Source: Actinacidiphila cocklensis
Lineage (GTDB): Bacteria; Actinomycetota; Actinomycetes; Streptomycetales; Streptomycetaceae
Reading direction: 5' to 3'
Assembly (NCBI RefSeq): GCF_907177275.1
Contig: NZ_CAJSLV010000048.1
Span: forward strand, 62,001-126,000
Length of the DNA stretch: 64,000 bases
Under the pieces are notes generated by a model, which saw only the letters and a list, made by a program, of their open reading frames with translations, searched no databases and had not been told where the DNA came from. The position numbers and the translations under genes were made by a program. Numbering within the stretch: the first letter of the stretch is position 1; every line of letters starts with the position of its first letter. Below are positions 8,752 through 17,907 of this stretch, piece after piece.

Positions 8752-9110
8752 CGTCGGGCACCCCCACCCGGGGGCGGGGGGCTTGCCCTCCCGGGCGCGC
8801 GAGCCCTTCGAGGACGGTGCTCTGCGCTCCCGGGCGCGCGAGTCTTTTCAGGGGCGCTGGGGGTACCCCCAGGCGAAGCTCTGGGGGCGGAACTGCGCGA
8901 CCAGCCACGACGCACCGCCGCGTGGCGGACAGACCGCCACCACCCCAGGGGCGCGGGGAACTGCGCGACCAGCCCACCACCGGCCCGCGGGTCGCCACCG
9001 GCCCAAAGGGGCTGTTCCTGTCGGAGACGGACCACCCGCCGGTGGCCGGTTGGGCGCGCAGTTCCCCGCGCCCCTGGTGGTTGCGCCCTTGCGCAAGGGG
9101 AACCCCAGGC
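8752..9110. repeat. Intergenic palindromic repeat cluster, copy A
   Basis: The 808-bp gap between ppdK and dusB contains no credible gene. At 8851-8908 is the repeat unit: GGGGCGC, the palindrome GGGGGTACCCCC, an AGGCGAAGCTCTGGGGG stem and GGAACTGCGCGACCAGCC. A second arm (8946-8985) is matched by an inverted copy at about 9039-9077, able to form a large hairpin. A 16-bp direct repeat CTCCCGGGCGCGCGAG occurs at 8788 and 8827. The same family recurs near 15.6 and 21.1 kb. Confidence 0.8.
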
Positions 9111-9177
9111 CACCGCGGCCCGCGGAAGGGCGCCCCCTGGCCGAGGGGAACCGCTCAGCCCCGCGGCCGGCGGGTGT

Positions 9178-10350
9178 TCAGCCGCCCGAGGTGTCGGATT
9201 CGGCGTCGGACGACGGGGTGGCGCAGTCGTAGGGGTCGCCCAGCCACCCGTCCGGCAGGACAACGCGCTTGCCCGCCGCCGTACGGCCGCGAGGCCCGTC
9301 CGCGTGGGCCGGCCAGGGCTGGGTCTGGTCCAGGCCGCCGAGGTGGGCGTCGAGTTCCGCCAGGGTCGAGGCCGTCGCGAGGGCGCGGCGGGTCTCGGAC
9401 CCGACGGCGAACCCCTTCGTGTACCAGGGCACGTGCTTGCGGAAGTCGACGACCCCGCGGGTCTCGTCGCCGAGCCAGAGCCCGAGCAGTTCGGCGTGCC
9501 GCCGCATGACCGCCGCGACCTGGCCGAAGTCGGGGGCGGCGGGGGCCGAACCGGGGGACTCGAAGGCGGCGACCAGGTCGCCGAAGAGCCAGGGCCGCCC
9601 CAGGCAGCCGCGGCCGACGACCACACCGTCGCACCCGGTGGCCCGCATCATCCGCAGCGCGTCCTCCGCGCACCAGATGTCGCCGTTGCCGAGGACCGGG
9701 ATCTCGGGGACGTGCTCCTTGAGCCGGGCGATGGCGTCCCAGTCGGCCGTGCCGCCGTAGTGCTGGGCGGCGGTGCGGCCGTGCAGGGCGACGGCGGTGA
9801 CGCCCTCCTCGACGGCGATCCGCCCGGCGTCGAGGTACGTCAGGTGGTCGTCGTCGATGCCCTTGCGCATCTTGATGGTGACCGGCAGGTCCCCGGCGTT
9901 GCCGACCGCCTCGCGCAGGATCGCCCGCAGCAGGTTGCGCTTGTACGGCAGCGCGGAGCCGCCGCCCTTGCGGGTGACCTTGGGCACCGGGCAGCCGAAG
10001 TTGAGGTCGATGTGGTCGGCGAGGTCCTCGTCCACGATCATCCGCACGGCCTTGCCGACGGTCACCGGGTCGACGCCGTAGAGCTGGATCGAACGCGGCG
10101 TCTCGCTGGCGTCGAAGTGGATGAGCTGCATGGTCTTCTCGTTGCGCTCGACCAGGGCGCGGGTGGTGATCATCTCGCTGACGAACAGGCCCTTGCCCCC
10201 GCTGAACTCCCGGCACAGCGTGCGGAAGGGCGCGTTGGTGATCCCGGCCATCGGCGCGAGGACGACCGGCGGCTGCACGGTGTGCGGGCCGATCCGCAGG
10301 AGCCCGGGCAGGGACGGGGCCAGGAGGGTGTCAGCGGTCATGCCGTCCAT
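9178..10350 (-). CDS. dusB: tRNA-dihydrouridine synthase (DusB-like)
   Basis: 390-residue FMN enzyme that reduces uridine to dihydrouridine in tRNA. The TIM-barrel N-terminus has APMAGITNAPFRTLCREF. The catalytic cysteine lies in NFGCPVPKVTRKGGGSAL. The FMN-phosphate region is in VLGNGDIW and DGVVVGRGCLGRPWLF. A C-terminal helical tRNA-binding domain follows. An in-frame second ATG lies three codons in (10341), and either start is possible. It is divergent from the MFS gene across 112 bp that carries that gene's operator-like repeats. Confidence 0.92.
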   Translation of the reverse strand: MDGMTADTLLAPSLPGLLRIGPHTVQPPVVLAPMAGITNAPFRTLCREFSGGKGLFVSEMITTRALVERNEKTMQLIHFDASETPRSIQLYGVDPVTVGKAVRMIVDEDLADHIDLNFGCPVPKVTRKGGGSALPYKRNLLRAILREAVGNAGDLPVTIKMRKGIDDDHLTYLDAGRIAVEEGVTAVALHGRTAAQHYGGTADWDAIARLKEHVPEIPVLGNGDIWCAEDALRMMRATGCDGVVVGRGCLGRPWLFGDLVAAFESPGSAPAAPDFGQVAAVMRRHAELLGLWLGDETRGVVDFRKHVPWYTKGFAVGSETRRALATASTLAELDAHLGGLDQTQPWPAHADGPRGRTAAGKRVVLPDGWLGDPYDCATPSSDAESDTSGG

Positions 10351-10408
10351 TGTCCCGTACCCGCGGCGGTGGCCAGAAGACGGTCACCCGCGGGGGGCCG
10401 GCTCGCAT

Positions 10409-10450
10409 AATCGTTGTACGATAATAATCGTTCTACTCGCACAATCATTG
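10409..10450. promoter_or_regulatory. Operator-like repeats upstream of the MFS-marR operon
   Basis: AATCGTT-type heptamers begin at 10409, 10426 and 10443 (the last is AATCATT), exactly 17 bp apart. The first is part of a perfect palindrome ATCGT-TGT-ACGAT (10410-10422). The stretch is AT-rich against a GC-rich background and ends 13 bp before the MFS start. It probably binds the MarR protein encoded at the end of this operon (inference). Confidence 0.6.
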
Positions 10451-10462
10451 GACACGCCATCC

Positions 10463-11881
10463 ATGTCGGAAACGACCGCACGGCGCCGCACCCTGATCCT
10501 GGCGATCTGCTGTATGAGCCTGCTGATCGTCAGCCTGGACAACACGATCCTGAACGTCGCACTGCCGTCGCTGCAGAAGGACTTCCACGCCTCGGTGTCC
10601 GGACTCCAGTGGACGATCGACGCGTATCTGCTGGTCATCGCGTCCCTGCTGCTGCTGTCCGGGTCGACGGCCGACCGCATCGGCCGTAAGAAGGTCTTCC
10701 AGACCGGGCTCGTGCTCTTCACCGCCGGGTCCCTGCTGTGCAGCCTGGCCCCGAGCCTGGGGTGGCTGATCGCGTTCCGCATGGTGCAGGCGGTCGGCGG
10801 GTCGATGCTCAACCCGGTGGCGATGTCGATCATCACCAACACCTTCTCCGAGCCGCGCGAGCGCGCCCGGGCGATCGGGGTGTGGGGCGGGGTCGTCGGC
10901 ATCAGCATGGCGGCCGGGCCGATCGTGGGCGGCGCCCTGGTGCAGTCGGTGGGCTGGCGGTCGATCTTCTGGATCAACCTGCCGATCGGGCTCGCCGCGC
11001 TGGCGCTGACCGCCCGCTTCGTCCCCGAGTCGCGCGCCCCGCGGGCCAGGCGGGTGGACCCGGTCGGCCAGCTGCTGGTCATCGCCCTGCTCGGCACCCT
11101 GACGTACGGCATCATCGAAGGCTCGGGCGCGGGCTGGACCTCGCCGGAGATCGTGGGCTGCTTCGTGGTGGCCGCGCTCGCCGCGGTGGGCCTGGCGACG
11201 TACGAGAAGCGGCGGACCGACCCGCTGATCGACACCCGGTTCTTCCGCAGCGTGCCCTTCAGCGGCGCCACCGTGATCGCGGTCTGCGGCTTCGCCGCGC
11301 TCGGCGGCTTCCTCTTCCTCAACACGCTCTACCTGCAGAACGAGCGCGGCCTGTCCGCCCTGGACGCCGGCCTGTACATGCTGCCCATGGCCGCGATGGC
11401 GCTGGTCTTCGCGCCGCTGTCCGGCCGCCTGGTCGGCACCCGCGGGCCGCGTATCCCGCTGGTGCTGGCGGGAGTCACGATGACGGCAAGCGGCGTGCTC
11501 CTCGCAGCGCTCGACGCCCAGTCGTCCAACGTGCTGCTCTTCACCTCCTACGTGCTCTTCGGCATCGGCTTCGGCCTGGTCAACGCCCCCATCACCAACA
11601 CCGCGGTGTCCGGCATGCCGCGTGCGCAGGCCGGCGTGGCGGCGGCGGTCGCCTCGACCAGCCGGCAGGTCGGCCAGTCGCTGGGCGTGGCGGTGCTGGG
11701 CGCGGCGCTGGCCGCCGGGCTGCACGACGGGGCCTGGTGGATCATCGCGGCCTGTGGTGCGGCGGTGCTCGTGCTGGGTACGCTCACCACCGGCCGGTGG
11801 GCCAAGGCCACGGCGGCACGTACCGCGGAACAGCTGTTCACCCCCGAGGCGGAGGGCAACCGGATGGCGGTGAAGGTGTGA
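10463..11881 (+). CDS. MFS drug-efflux transporter, DHA2 (14-helix) family
   Basis: 472-residue inner-membrane proton antiporter. The start at 10463 gives MSETTARRRTLILAICC. Motif D1 is seen as SLDNTILNVALPSLQ, motif A as STADRIGRKKVFQ, and motif C as GVVGISMAAGPIVGGALVQ. About 14 hydrophobic segments are visible, as in EmrB/QacA-type exporters. The substrate is unknown. It overlaps the downstream marR gene by GTGA and is preceded by 17-bp spaced operator-like repeats, so it is likely induced by a ligand of the MarR regulator. Confidence 0.9.
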   Translation: MSETTARRRTLILAICCMSLLIVSLDNTILNVALPSLQKDFHASVSGLQWTIDAYLLVIASLLLLSGSTADRIGRKKVFQTGLVLFTAGSLLCSLAPSLGWLIAFRMVQAVGGSMLNPVAMSIITNTFSEPRERARAIGVWGGVVGISMAAGPIVGGALVQSVGWRSIFWINLPIGLAALALTARFVPESRAPRARRVDPVGQLLVIALLGTLTYGIIEGSGAGWTSPEIVGCFVVAALAAVGLATYEKRRTDPLIDTRFFRSVPFSGATVIAVCGFAALGGFLFLNTLYLQNERGLSALDAGLYMLPMAAMALVFAPLSGRLVGTRGPRIPLVLAGVTMTASGVLLAALDAQSSNVLLFTSYVLFGIGFGLVNAPITNTAVSGMPRAQAGVAAAVASTSRQVGQSLGVAVLGAALAAGLHDGAWWIIAACGAAVLVLGTLTTGRWAKATAARTAEQLFTPEAEGNRMAVKV

Positions 11882-12408
11882 CGACGACGGCAGGGCAGGA
11901 GACGGCGGCGCCCGCGAACGGCGAGCAGGCACGTGGCCGGGAAGCGGTGGAGGCCCCGGGGGAATCCGGGGACGAGGTGGCCGAGGTGGCCGAGGAAGCC
12001 GCCGAGCGCGTGTGGCGCAACCTGCGCTCCCTCGTGCTGGAGCGCAACGAGCGCCGCAAGGAGGTCGCCGAGGCCCTCGGCATGAGCTTCTTCCGGGCCA
12101 AGGCGCTGCGCAGGATCGCCAAGCGGCCGTCCCAGATGGGCGAGCTGGCGGCGGAGCTGGCCTCGGACCGCCCCTACCTGACCCTGGTGGTGGACGACCT
12201 GGAGAAGCGCGGCCTGGTGGAGCGCAGGCAGCACCCCACCGACCGGCGCTGCAAGATCGTGTCTGCCACCGAGGCGGGCCTCGCCGCGGCCGCCCGTGCC
12301 AACGCGATCCTGCGCAACCCGCCGCCCGCCCTGCTGGCGCTGTCGGCGGCGGACCTGGCGGACCTGGACCGGATCACCTCGGCGCTGGCCGCGCACCCCC
12401 AGGACTGA
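11878..12408 (+). CDS. MarR-family transcriptional regulator
   Basis: 176 residues. An acidic/Ala-rich N-terminal tail of about 45 residues precedes a winged HTH: VAEALGMSFFRAKALRRI, then MGELAAELASDRPYLTLVVDDLEKRGLVERRQHPTDRRCKIVSAT in consecutive segments, the standard MarR wing. The GTG start overlaps the MFS stop (GTGA), so exporter and regulator are coupled. It probably represses the operon through the AT-rich repeats at 10409-10450. The convergent TetR gene downstream is separated by only 18 bp. Confidence 0.9.
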   Translation: MTTTAGQETAAPANGEQARGREAVEAPGESGDEVAEVAEEAAERVWRNLRSLVLERNERRKEVAEALGMSFFRAKALRRIAKRPSQMGELAAELASDRPYLTLVVDDLEKRGLVERRQHPTDRRCKIVSATEAGLAAAARANAILRNPPPALLALSAADLADLDRITSALAAHPQD

Positions 12409-12426
12409 ACCGCACCCCGCAGGACG

Positions 12427-13029
12427 TCACCCGCGCACCGCGGTGATCGCGACGTCCAGCACGTCGTCGAGGCTGCCCTTGCCGCCCGCCGCCAACCAGT
12501 GGGTGATCGACACGTCGAGGCAGCCGAGCAGCGCGGTGATGGTGGCCGCCGCCCGCAGTTCGCGGGTCTCCTCGGGGCCGTCGTGCAGCCTGGCCAGCAT
12601 CCCCGGCAGCAGCAACTCCCGCCACTGGGCGTGCTTCTGCTGCCTGGCCGCCCGCAGCGACGGGGTGCTCGCGAACATCCGCGCCCTGGCCAGCATGCCC
12701 TCCCGGTCCTCGGATATCCCGGCCAGCAGCACCGCGAGCGCACCGCGCAGCGCCTGCCACGGCTCCTCGTCCGCGGGCCGGTCGGCCAGCGCGCCGGCGA
12801 GCCTGGCGCCGGACTCCTGCATGCTTCCGACGACCATGTCCTCCTTGGTGTCGAAGTAGCGGAAGACGCTGCGCGCGGACATTCCGACCTCGCTGGCGAT
12901 CTGCTCGACCGTGGTCTCCTCGAAGCCCTGGGCGATGAACAGCTCGATCGCCCGCTCCGCGATCTGGGCGCGGACGGTTCTGCGGGTCAGCTCACGCAGG
13001 CCTGGACCCCTGGCGCGGGTGGATGTCAT
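12427..13029 (-). CDS. TetR-family transcriptional regulator
   Basis: 200-residue regulator with an N-terminal TetR HTH at about 12-60 (IAERAIELFIAQGFEETTVE, then SEVGMSARSVFRYFDTKEDM). The all-helical C-terminal half would bind ligand and mediate dimerisation. The ATG at 13029 gives the usual length. The gene lies 30 bp downstream of an MmyB-like regulator on the same strand and faces the marR gene. Its target is not evident in the window. Confidence 0.88.
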   Translation of the reverse strand: MTSTRARGPGLRELTRRTVRAQIAERAIELFIAQGFEETTVEQIASEVGMSARSVFRYFDTKEDMVVGSMQESGARLAGALADRPADEEPWQALRGALAVLLAGISEDREGMLARARMFASTPSLRAARQQKHAQWRELLLPGMLARLHDGPEETRELRAAATITALLGCLDVSITHWLAAGGKGSLDDVLDVAITAVRG

Positions 13030-13059
13030 GACCCCGATTTTAAGCCGTGGCCGCGGGCA

Positions 13060-13956
13060 TCAGACCGCGACCGGCTCCCGCTCGGCGCGCACGATGCGGT
13101 GCAGCCGTTCCAGCCGATCCCTGGTCAGCTCGTCCACCGGTGAATACGTCGTCATCCGCGGGCCGTCCTGCGGGCCGAGCCACAGATGCGTGAAGTCGAA
13201 GGCCAGCAGGCCCACTTCGGGATTCAGATAGCGCTTCACATGGCTGCCGGGCTGCAGCACCTCGTGCCGCTCCCAGGCCTCGCGGAACTCCGGCGAATTC
13301 TGCTGGAGCCGCCGCAGCAGCTCCTTCCAGGCGGGCTCCGCAAGGTGGTTGGCCATCGAGGCGCGGAACTTCGCCGCCATCACCCGGGTGTTCTCCTCGC
13401 GGTCGAGCATCCTCTCGCGCCACCGCGGGTCGGTGAAGGCCAGCCACATCACGTTGCGGTCCTCGGCCGGCAGCGTGTCCAGGTCGCAGACCAGCCGGCC
13501 GTAGGTGCGGTTGTACGCGATGATGTCGAAGCGGCCGTTGAAGACCGCGGCCGGCAGCGGCTCCAGCTGGTCCAGCATCCCGCGGACCGCCGGCGAGATG
13601 ACGGGGCAGTCCAGATGCGGATGCGGGTCCGCGGTGCCGGCCAGCGTGAACAGGTGCCGGCGCTCGTTGCGGTCCAGCATCAGCGCGCGGGCGATGGCGT
13701 CGGCGACCTGGCTCGACACCTGGATGTCCCGGGCCTGTTCGAGCCACGTGTACCAGGTCACGCCGACCGCGGCGAGCTGCGCGACCTCCTCGCGGCGCAG
13801 CCCCGGGGTGCGGCGCCTGCGGCCGGGCGGCAGCCCGACCTGCTCGGGCGCGATGCGCTCGCGGCGGCTGCGCAGGAACGACGCCAGCTCGTGCCGGCGG
13901 CTCGCGGCGGAGTCGGTGTCGAAGGCTTCGGTGGGTGAGGTGCCGGTCGCGCTCAT
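13060..13956 (-). CDS. XRE-type HTH regulator with MmyB-like ligand-binding domain
   Basis: 298 residues. The N-terminal HTH contains RRHELASFLRSRRERI, GRRRRTPGLRREEVAQLAAV and GVTWYTWLEQARDIQVS, the typical signature of MmyB-like regulators. The remainder is the PAS-like MmyB ligand-binding domain (FNGRFDIIAYNRTYGRLVCD, WLAFTDPRWRERMLDREENT), which in the family binds fatty-acid-like ligands. It is divergent from an MFS exporter gene across about 110 bp containing an inverted repeat, an arrangement typical of local control. Confidence 0.88.
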   Translation of the reverse strand: MSATGTSPTEAFDTDSAASRRHELASFLRSRRERIAPEQVGLPPGRRRRTPGLRREEVAQLAAVGVTWYTWLEQARDIQVSSQVADAIARALMLDRNERRHLFTLAGTADPHPHLDCPVISPAVRGMLDQLEPLPAAVFNGRFDIIAYNRTYGRLVCDLDTLPAEDRNVMWLAFTDPRWRERMLDREENTRVMAAKFRASMANHLAEPAWKELLRRLQQNSPEFREAWERHEVLQPGSHVKRYLNPEVGLLAFDFTHLWLGPQDGPRMTTYSPVDELTRDRLERLHRIVRAEREPVAV

Positions 13957-13988
13957 ATTCCCAGGATGCCGGACGCGTCAGCCGGTTG

Positions 13989-14009
13989 CCAGGTGCTCGG
14001 TATACCTGG
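13989..14009. promoter_or_regulatory. Inverted repeat between the MmyB-like regulator and MFS genes
   Basis: CCAGGT-N9-ACCTGG in the divergent intergenic region, 32 bp upstream of the regulator start and 61 bp upstream of the MFS ATG. It is a candidate binding site for the MmyB-like regulator; the pairing is inferred from position only. Confidence 0.45.
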
Positions 14010-14069
14010 ATAAACCCTCTCTGGTACCACCCTGGGCACAGGTCCAGTGTGGACCATGTGAACGACCGA

Positions 14070-15569
14070 ATGGATCAGACACTTCCCTCCCGGGCGCAGG
14101 TGCTGCCCCGCGTGACCCGTATCGCGGCGCCTTCCCCTTCCGCTCCCCCGAAGTCCCCGTCCCAGTCCCCGTCCTCCTCGCCCGCCGGCCCGGTGCTCAG
14201 CACGCTCGGCCTGCTGACCGTGCTGCTCGGTGCGGCCCTGCCGATGGTGGACTTCTTCATCGTCAACGTGGCCCTGCCCACCATCGACCGCGACCTCGAC
14301 GCGGGTCCCGCGGTGCTGGAGATGGTGGTCGCGGGCTACGGCGTCGCGTACGCCGTCCTCCTGGTGCTCGGCGGCCGGCTCGGCGACCTCTTCGGCCGCC
14401 GCAACCTCTTCCTGTGGGGCCTCGGGCTCTTCGCCGCGACCTCGCTTGCCTGCGGCCTCGCCCCGACCGCCTGGACCCTGGTGGCGGCCAGGGTCGCCCA
14501 GGGCGCGGCCTCCGCGCTGCTGCTGCCGCAGGCGCTGGCCACCATCCAGTCCGCGACCTCCGGCAGCAGCCGCGGCAAGGCGCTCAGCTACTACGGCGCC
14601 ACGGCCGGCATCGCCAGCGTCGTCGGCCAGGTGCTCGGCGGCGTCCTGGTCTCCGCGGACCTCGCGGGCAGCGGCTGGCGGGCGATCTTCCTGGTCAACG
14701 TGCCGGTCGCCGCGGTGGCGCTGGCGCTGGCCCTGAAGTCGGTACCGGAGACCCGCTCGGCGAACCCGGCGCGGATCGACCGGGCCGGCACGGTGCTGCT
14801 GGCACTGACCCTGATCACCCTGCTGCTGCCGCTCACCGAGGGCCGGGCGGCCGGCTGGCCGCTGTGGTCGTGGGTGCTGCTGGCGCTGTCCCCCTTCGCC
14901 GCGGCCGCCTTCGTCGTTGTCGAGCGGCACGGTGAGCGCACCGGCGGGAACCCGCTGCTGCCGCCGTCGCTGGTCCGCATCCACAGCGTGCGCAGCGGGC
15001 TGCTGCTCATCGTGCCGTTCTGCCTGGGCTTCGGCGGCTTCATGTTCGTGCTCGCGGTGGCGCTGCAGGACGGGCTGCACCTCGGTGCGCTCGCCGCGGG
15101 TGCGGCGCTCGCGCCGCTGTGCGCCGCGTTCTTCGCGGCCTCGCTGCTCGGCCCGCGCATGGTCGCCCGCCACGGGCGCCGCACCGTCACCGCCGGGACG
15201 CTGATCCAGGCGGTGGGCCTGGTGGCCCTGGCCGCGACCTTCTCCTGGGGCTGGCCCCACGTGGGCGTCCTCGCCCTCGCGCCGAGCATGGCGGTCATCG
15301 GCTTCGGGCAGGGCCTGGTGCTGCCGGTCGTCTTCCGCATCGTCCTCAGCGAGGTGCCTTCGGCGCAGGCGGGGGTCGGCAGCGGTGCGATGGCGACCAC
15401 GCAGCAGTCCAGCCTCGCGCTGGGCGTTGCGACGCTGGGCACGCTCTTCCTGACGCTGAGCACGTCGGTCGGCTTCCGTGACGCCCTCGTCTGGGCGCTC
15501 CTCGCCCAGGTCGCCGCCGGCGCCCTCACCACCACGCTCAGCCTGCGGCTCCCGAAGTCCGTGGTCTGA
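14070..15569 (+). CDS. MFS drug-efflux transporter, DHA2-like
   Basis: About 499-residue inner-membrane exporter. After a Ser/Pro-rich cytoplasmic tail of about 45 residues, the first helix carries MVDFFIVNVALPTIDRDL (motif D1). Motif A is GGRLGDLFGRRNLFLWG and motif C is ASVVGQVLGGVLVSADL. Around 14 hydrophobic segments follow. The ATG at 14070 is used; a GTG at 14058 is in frame and neither has a strong ribosome binding site. The divergent MmyB-like regulator is the probable controller. Substrate unknown. Confidence 0.87.
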   Translation: MDQTLPSRAQVLPRVTRIAAPSPSAPPKSPSQSPSSSPAGPVLSTLGLLTVLLGAALPMVDFFIVNVALPTIDRDLDAGPAVLEMVVAGYGVAYAVLLVLGGRLGDLFGRRNLFLWGLGLFAATSLACGLAPTAWTLVAARVAQGAASALLLPQALATIQSATSGSSRGKALSYYGATAGIASVVGQVLGGVLVSADLAGSGWRAIFLVNVPVAAVALALALKSVPETRSANPARIDRAGTVLLALTLITLLLPLTEGRAAGWPLWSWVLLALSPFAAAAFVVVERHGERTGGNPLLPPSLVRIHSVRSGLLLIVPFCLGFGGFMFVLAVALQDGLHLGALAAGAALAPLCAAFFAASLLGPRMVARHGRRTVTAGTLIQAVGLVALAATFSWGWPHVGVLALAPSMAVIGFGQGLVLPVVFRIVLSEVPSAQAGVGSGAMATTQQSSLALGVATLGTLFLTLSTSVGFRDALVWALLAQVAAGALTTTLSLRLPKSVV

Positions 15570-15589
15570 CCCGCCGTGCGCCTGCGGCG

Positions 15590-15900
15590 AGCTGGGGGCT
15601 GCGGTGACTGCCCCTTGCGGTGGCGTCGCTCCTTTCCCCCGGCCGTGGCTGGTCGCGCCCCCAGAGCTTCGCCCGGGGGTACCCCCAGCGCCCCTGATGG
15701 CTTGCCCTCCGCGCAGAGGGTGACCGTTTTTCAGGGGCGCGGGGCTGCGTCTGATCTGCGGCCGGCGCCGCGTGGGCGCGCGTAGCCGAGACGCACCGGA
15801 AGATGCCGGCCCATCGCAAGGGGCAACCCCTGAGGGGCGCTGGGAGCTGCGCGACCAGCCCACCGCCGGGGGGAGGTCACGGGGACGGCCGGAAAAGGCT
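15590..15900. repeat. Intergenic palindromic repeat cluster, copy B
   Basis: The 397-bp gap after the MFS gene contains the copy A unit in reverse orientation at 15647-15696 (GGCTGGTCGCGCCCCCAGAG, a GCTTCGCCC loop, then GGGGGTACCCCC and AGCGCCCCTGA). A second, forward partial unit lies at 15832-15867 (GAGGGGCGCTGGGAGCTGCG, then CGACCAGCCCACC). No convincing gene lies in this gap. Confidence 0.75.
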
Positions 15901-15966
15901 GGGGTCGGGGGACCCCGGAAGACCGGCGGAGCCAGGAGCGTTGAAGAGGCGGGAGGTGGTGGTGTG

Positions 15967-16392
15967 ATGTCCGTGGACGAGCTGCGGTCACTGAGGATCG
16001 GCTCAGCGCCGGAGGCGAAAGCAAGGTCGCGCCTCGCTTACGTACCGCTCGTGTGCGGCGCCCTGCTCATACCGTGGCTGGCCGTGGTGGCCGGCGCCGC
16101 GGCGCCCGGCTGGGTCGCCCTCGACTCGCTGGAGGCCGTGGGCCTGCTCACCACCGGCGTCCTGGCGCTGCGCGCGAAGGCAGCGCTGACCCCCGTCGCC
16201 ACCGCCACCGCGGCGGCGCTGCTGCTGGACGCCTCACTCGACCTTGCGACCTCCGACGGCACCTGCCTGCTCGCCGCCGTGGCCATGGCCCTGCTCGCCG
16301 AGCTGCCGCTGGCGGCCGCCTGCGCCGTACTGGCGCTGACGGCGGCCGCCGCGGTGGGAACTCAGCAGCCCAGCAGCCTGCTGCCCAGGTAG
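15967..16392 (+). CDS. Small integral membrane protein of unknown function
   Basis: 141 residues, Ala/Leu-rich. About four hydrophobic segments (around 25-45, 50-68, 75-92, 105-135) follow a short charged N-terminus [20 protein letters not shown]. No catalytic motif is recognised. Its 3' end overlaps the convergent glyS gene by 31 bp, so the last ten codons are antisense to the glyS C-terminus. Codon use fits real coding sequence, but function and exact start (a GTG lies one codon before) are uncertain. Confidence 0.6.
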   Translation: MSVDELRSLRIGSAPEAKARSRLAYVPLVCGALLIPWLAVVAGAAAPGWVALDSLEAVGLLTTGVLALRAKAALTPVATATAAALLLDASLDLATSDGTCLLAAVAMALLAELPLAAACAVLALTAAAAVGTQQPSSLLPR

Positions 16393-17744
16393 CCCTCGAC
16401 CTGGTCGAGGGACACCCGCTCCTGCTTCATCGTGTCGCGCTCGCGCACGGTCACCGCGTTGTCGGTGAGCGTGTCGAAGTCGACCGTCACGCAGAACGGC
16501 GTGCCGATCTCGTCCTGGCGGCGGTAGCGCCGCCCGATGGCACCGGCGTCGTCGAACTCGATGTTCCAGTGCGCCCGCAGCGCCGTGGCCAGGCCCTTGG
16601 CCTTCGGCGACAGCTCGGGGTTGCGGGACAGCGGCAGCACCGCGACCTTGACCGGGGCGAGCCGCGGGTCGAGCCGCATGACGGTCCGCTTCTCCATGAC
16701 GCCCTTGGCGTTGGGCGCCTCGTCCTCGTTGTACGCGTCGAGCATGAACGCCAGCATGGCGCGGTTGACGCCCGCCGCCGGCTCGATCACGTACGGGAAC
16801 CAGCGCTCGCCGGCCTCCTGGTCGAAGTAGGACAGGTCCTGCCCCGAGGCCTTGGAGTGCGCGCCGAGGTCGAAGTCCGTGCGGTTGGCGACGCCCTCCA
16901 GCTCGCTGAACTCCTGGCCGCCGAAGTTGAAGCGGTACTCGATGTCAGTGGTGCGCTTCGAGTAGTGCGACAGCTTCTCCTTGGCGTGCTCGTACCAGCG
17001 CATGTTCTCCTCGCGCAGGCCGAGGCCCGTGTACCAGTTCCAGCGCTCCTGCATCCAGTACTCGTGCCACTTCTCGTCCTCGCCGGGCTTGACGAAGAAC
17101 TCCATCTCCATCTGCTCGAACTCGCGGGTGCGGAAGATGAAGTTGCCCGGCGTGATCTCGTTGCGGAACGACTTGCCCATCTGGGCGATGCCGAACGGCG
17201 GCTTCTTGCGCGAGGTGGTCTGCACCTGGCCGAAGTTCACGAAGATGCCCTGCGCGGTCTCGGGCCGCAGGTACGCCACGGAGCCGGCGTCCTGGGTCGG
17301 GCCGAGGTGGGTCTGCAGCATGCCGGAGAACTGCTTGGGCTCGGTGAAGGCGCCCTTGGTGCCGCAGTGCGGGCAGTTGATGTCGGCCAGCCCGTTGGCG
17401 GGCAGCCGGCCGTGCTTGGCCTCGTACGCCTCCTCCAGGTGGTCGGCGCGGAAGCGCTTGTGGCAGGAGGTGCACTCGGTGAGCGGGTCGGAGAACGTGG
17501 CGACGTGACCCGAGGCGACCCACACCTCGGGGGCGAGGATCACCGACGAGTCGAGGCCCACCACGTCCTCACGGGAGGTCACCATCGCACGCCACCACTG
17601 GCGCTTGATGTTCTCCTTCAGCTCGACGCCCAGCGGCCCGTAGTCCCAGGCGGCCTTGGAGCCGCCGTAGATCTCACTGCTCGGGAAAACGAAGCCACGG
17701 CGCTTGCTCAGGCTGACGATGGTGTCGATCTTGTCGGCGGCCAC
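16362..17744 (-). CDS. glyS: Glycyl-tRNA synthetase (eukaryote-like dimeric type)
   Basis: 460-residue class II synthetase charging tRNA-Gly. The N-terminus has [20 protein letters not shown] and [20 protein letters not shown], typical of the alpha2 single-chain form. Zinc-binding-like cysteines occur in CTSCHKRF and NCPHCGTKG. Class II motif 2 lies near [20 protein letters not shown] and motif 3 near [11 protein letters not shown]. An anticodon-binding domain is C-terminal ([10 protein letters not shown]). The GTG at 17744 starts the protein. It is divergent from the zinc uptake operon. Confidence 0.95.
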   Translation of the reverse strand: MAADKIDTIVSLSKRRGFVFPSSEIYGGSKAAWDYGPLGVELKENIKRQWWRAMVTSREDVVGLDSSVILAPEVWVASGHVATFSDPLTECTSCHKRFRADHLEEAYEAKHGRLPANGLADINCPHCGTKGAFTEPKQFSGMLQTHLGPTQDAGSVAYLRPETAQGIFVNFGQVQTTSRKKPPFGIAQMGKSFRNEITPGNFIFRTREFEQMEMEFFVKPGEDEKWHEYWMQERWNWYTGLGLREENMRWYEHAKEKLSHYSKRTTDIEYRFNFGGQEFSELEGVANRTDFDLGAHSKASGQDLSYFDQEAGERWFPYVIEPAAGVNRAMLAFMLDAYNEDEAPNAKGVMEKRTVMRLDPRLAPVKVAVLPLSRNPELSPKAKGLATALRAHWNIEFDDAGAIGRRYRRQDEIGTPFCVTVDFDTLTDNAVTVRERDTMKQERVSLDQVEGYLGSRLLGC

Positions 17745-17869
17745 GGTGCTCTCTTCAGTACGACGAAGGGGTCAGTTGCCCCAGATTACCGGCGGGGGCG
17801 GGGCGCATATCAAATCCGTTCGGCCGGAGGCAAGGACGGGCGCGTCCCGGACGGGCCGCAGCGACGCAA

Positions 17870-17899
17870 TTGACAATCGTTTCCATCTTTGTTGAAAAT
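17870..17899 (+). promoter_or_regulatory. Probable znuA promoter (leaderless)
   Basis: A consensus -35 TTGACA (17870-17875) and a -10-like GAAAAT (17894-17899) are 18 bp apart. The predicted start point falls at or next to the ATG at 17907, so the transcript would have no leader. Both Zur-like boxes overlap these elements. Confidence 0.55.
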
Positions 17900-17907
17900 G
17901 ACTGTCA
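17871..17907. promoter_or_regulatory. Two tandem Zur-box-like operators
   Basis: TGACAATCGTTTCCA (17871-17885) and TGAAAATGACTGTCA (17893-17907) both fit the 15-bp TGA-N9-TCA-type Zur box known from Streptomyces; the second is the stronger match. They are 22 bp apart, cover the -35 and -10 regions, and the second ends on the A of the znuA ATG. Zinc-loaded Zur, encoded at the end of the operon, is the expected repressor. Confidence 0.75.

Noticed and set aside
8946-9077. Possible small RNA or CRISPR-like array from repeated arms
   Set aside because: Units are palindromic and irregularly spaced with no unique spacers and no cas genes; they match the intergenic repeat family instead.
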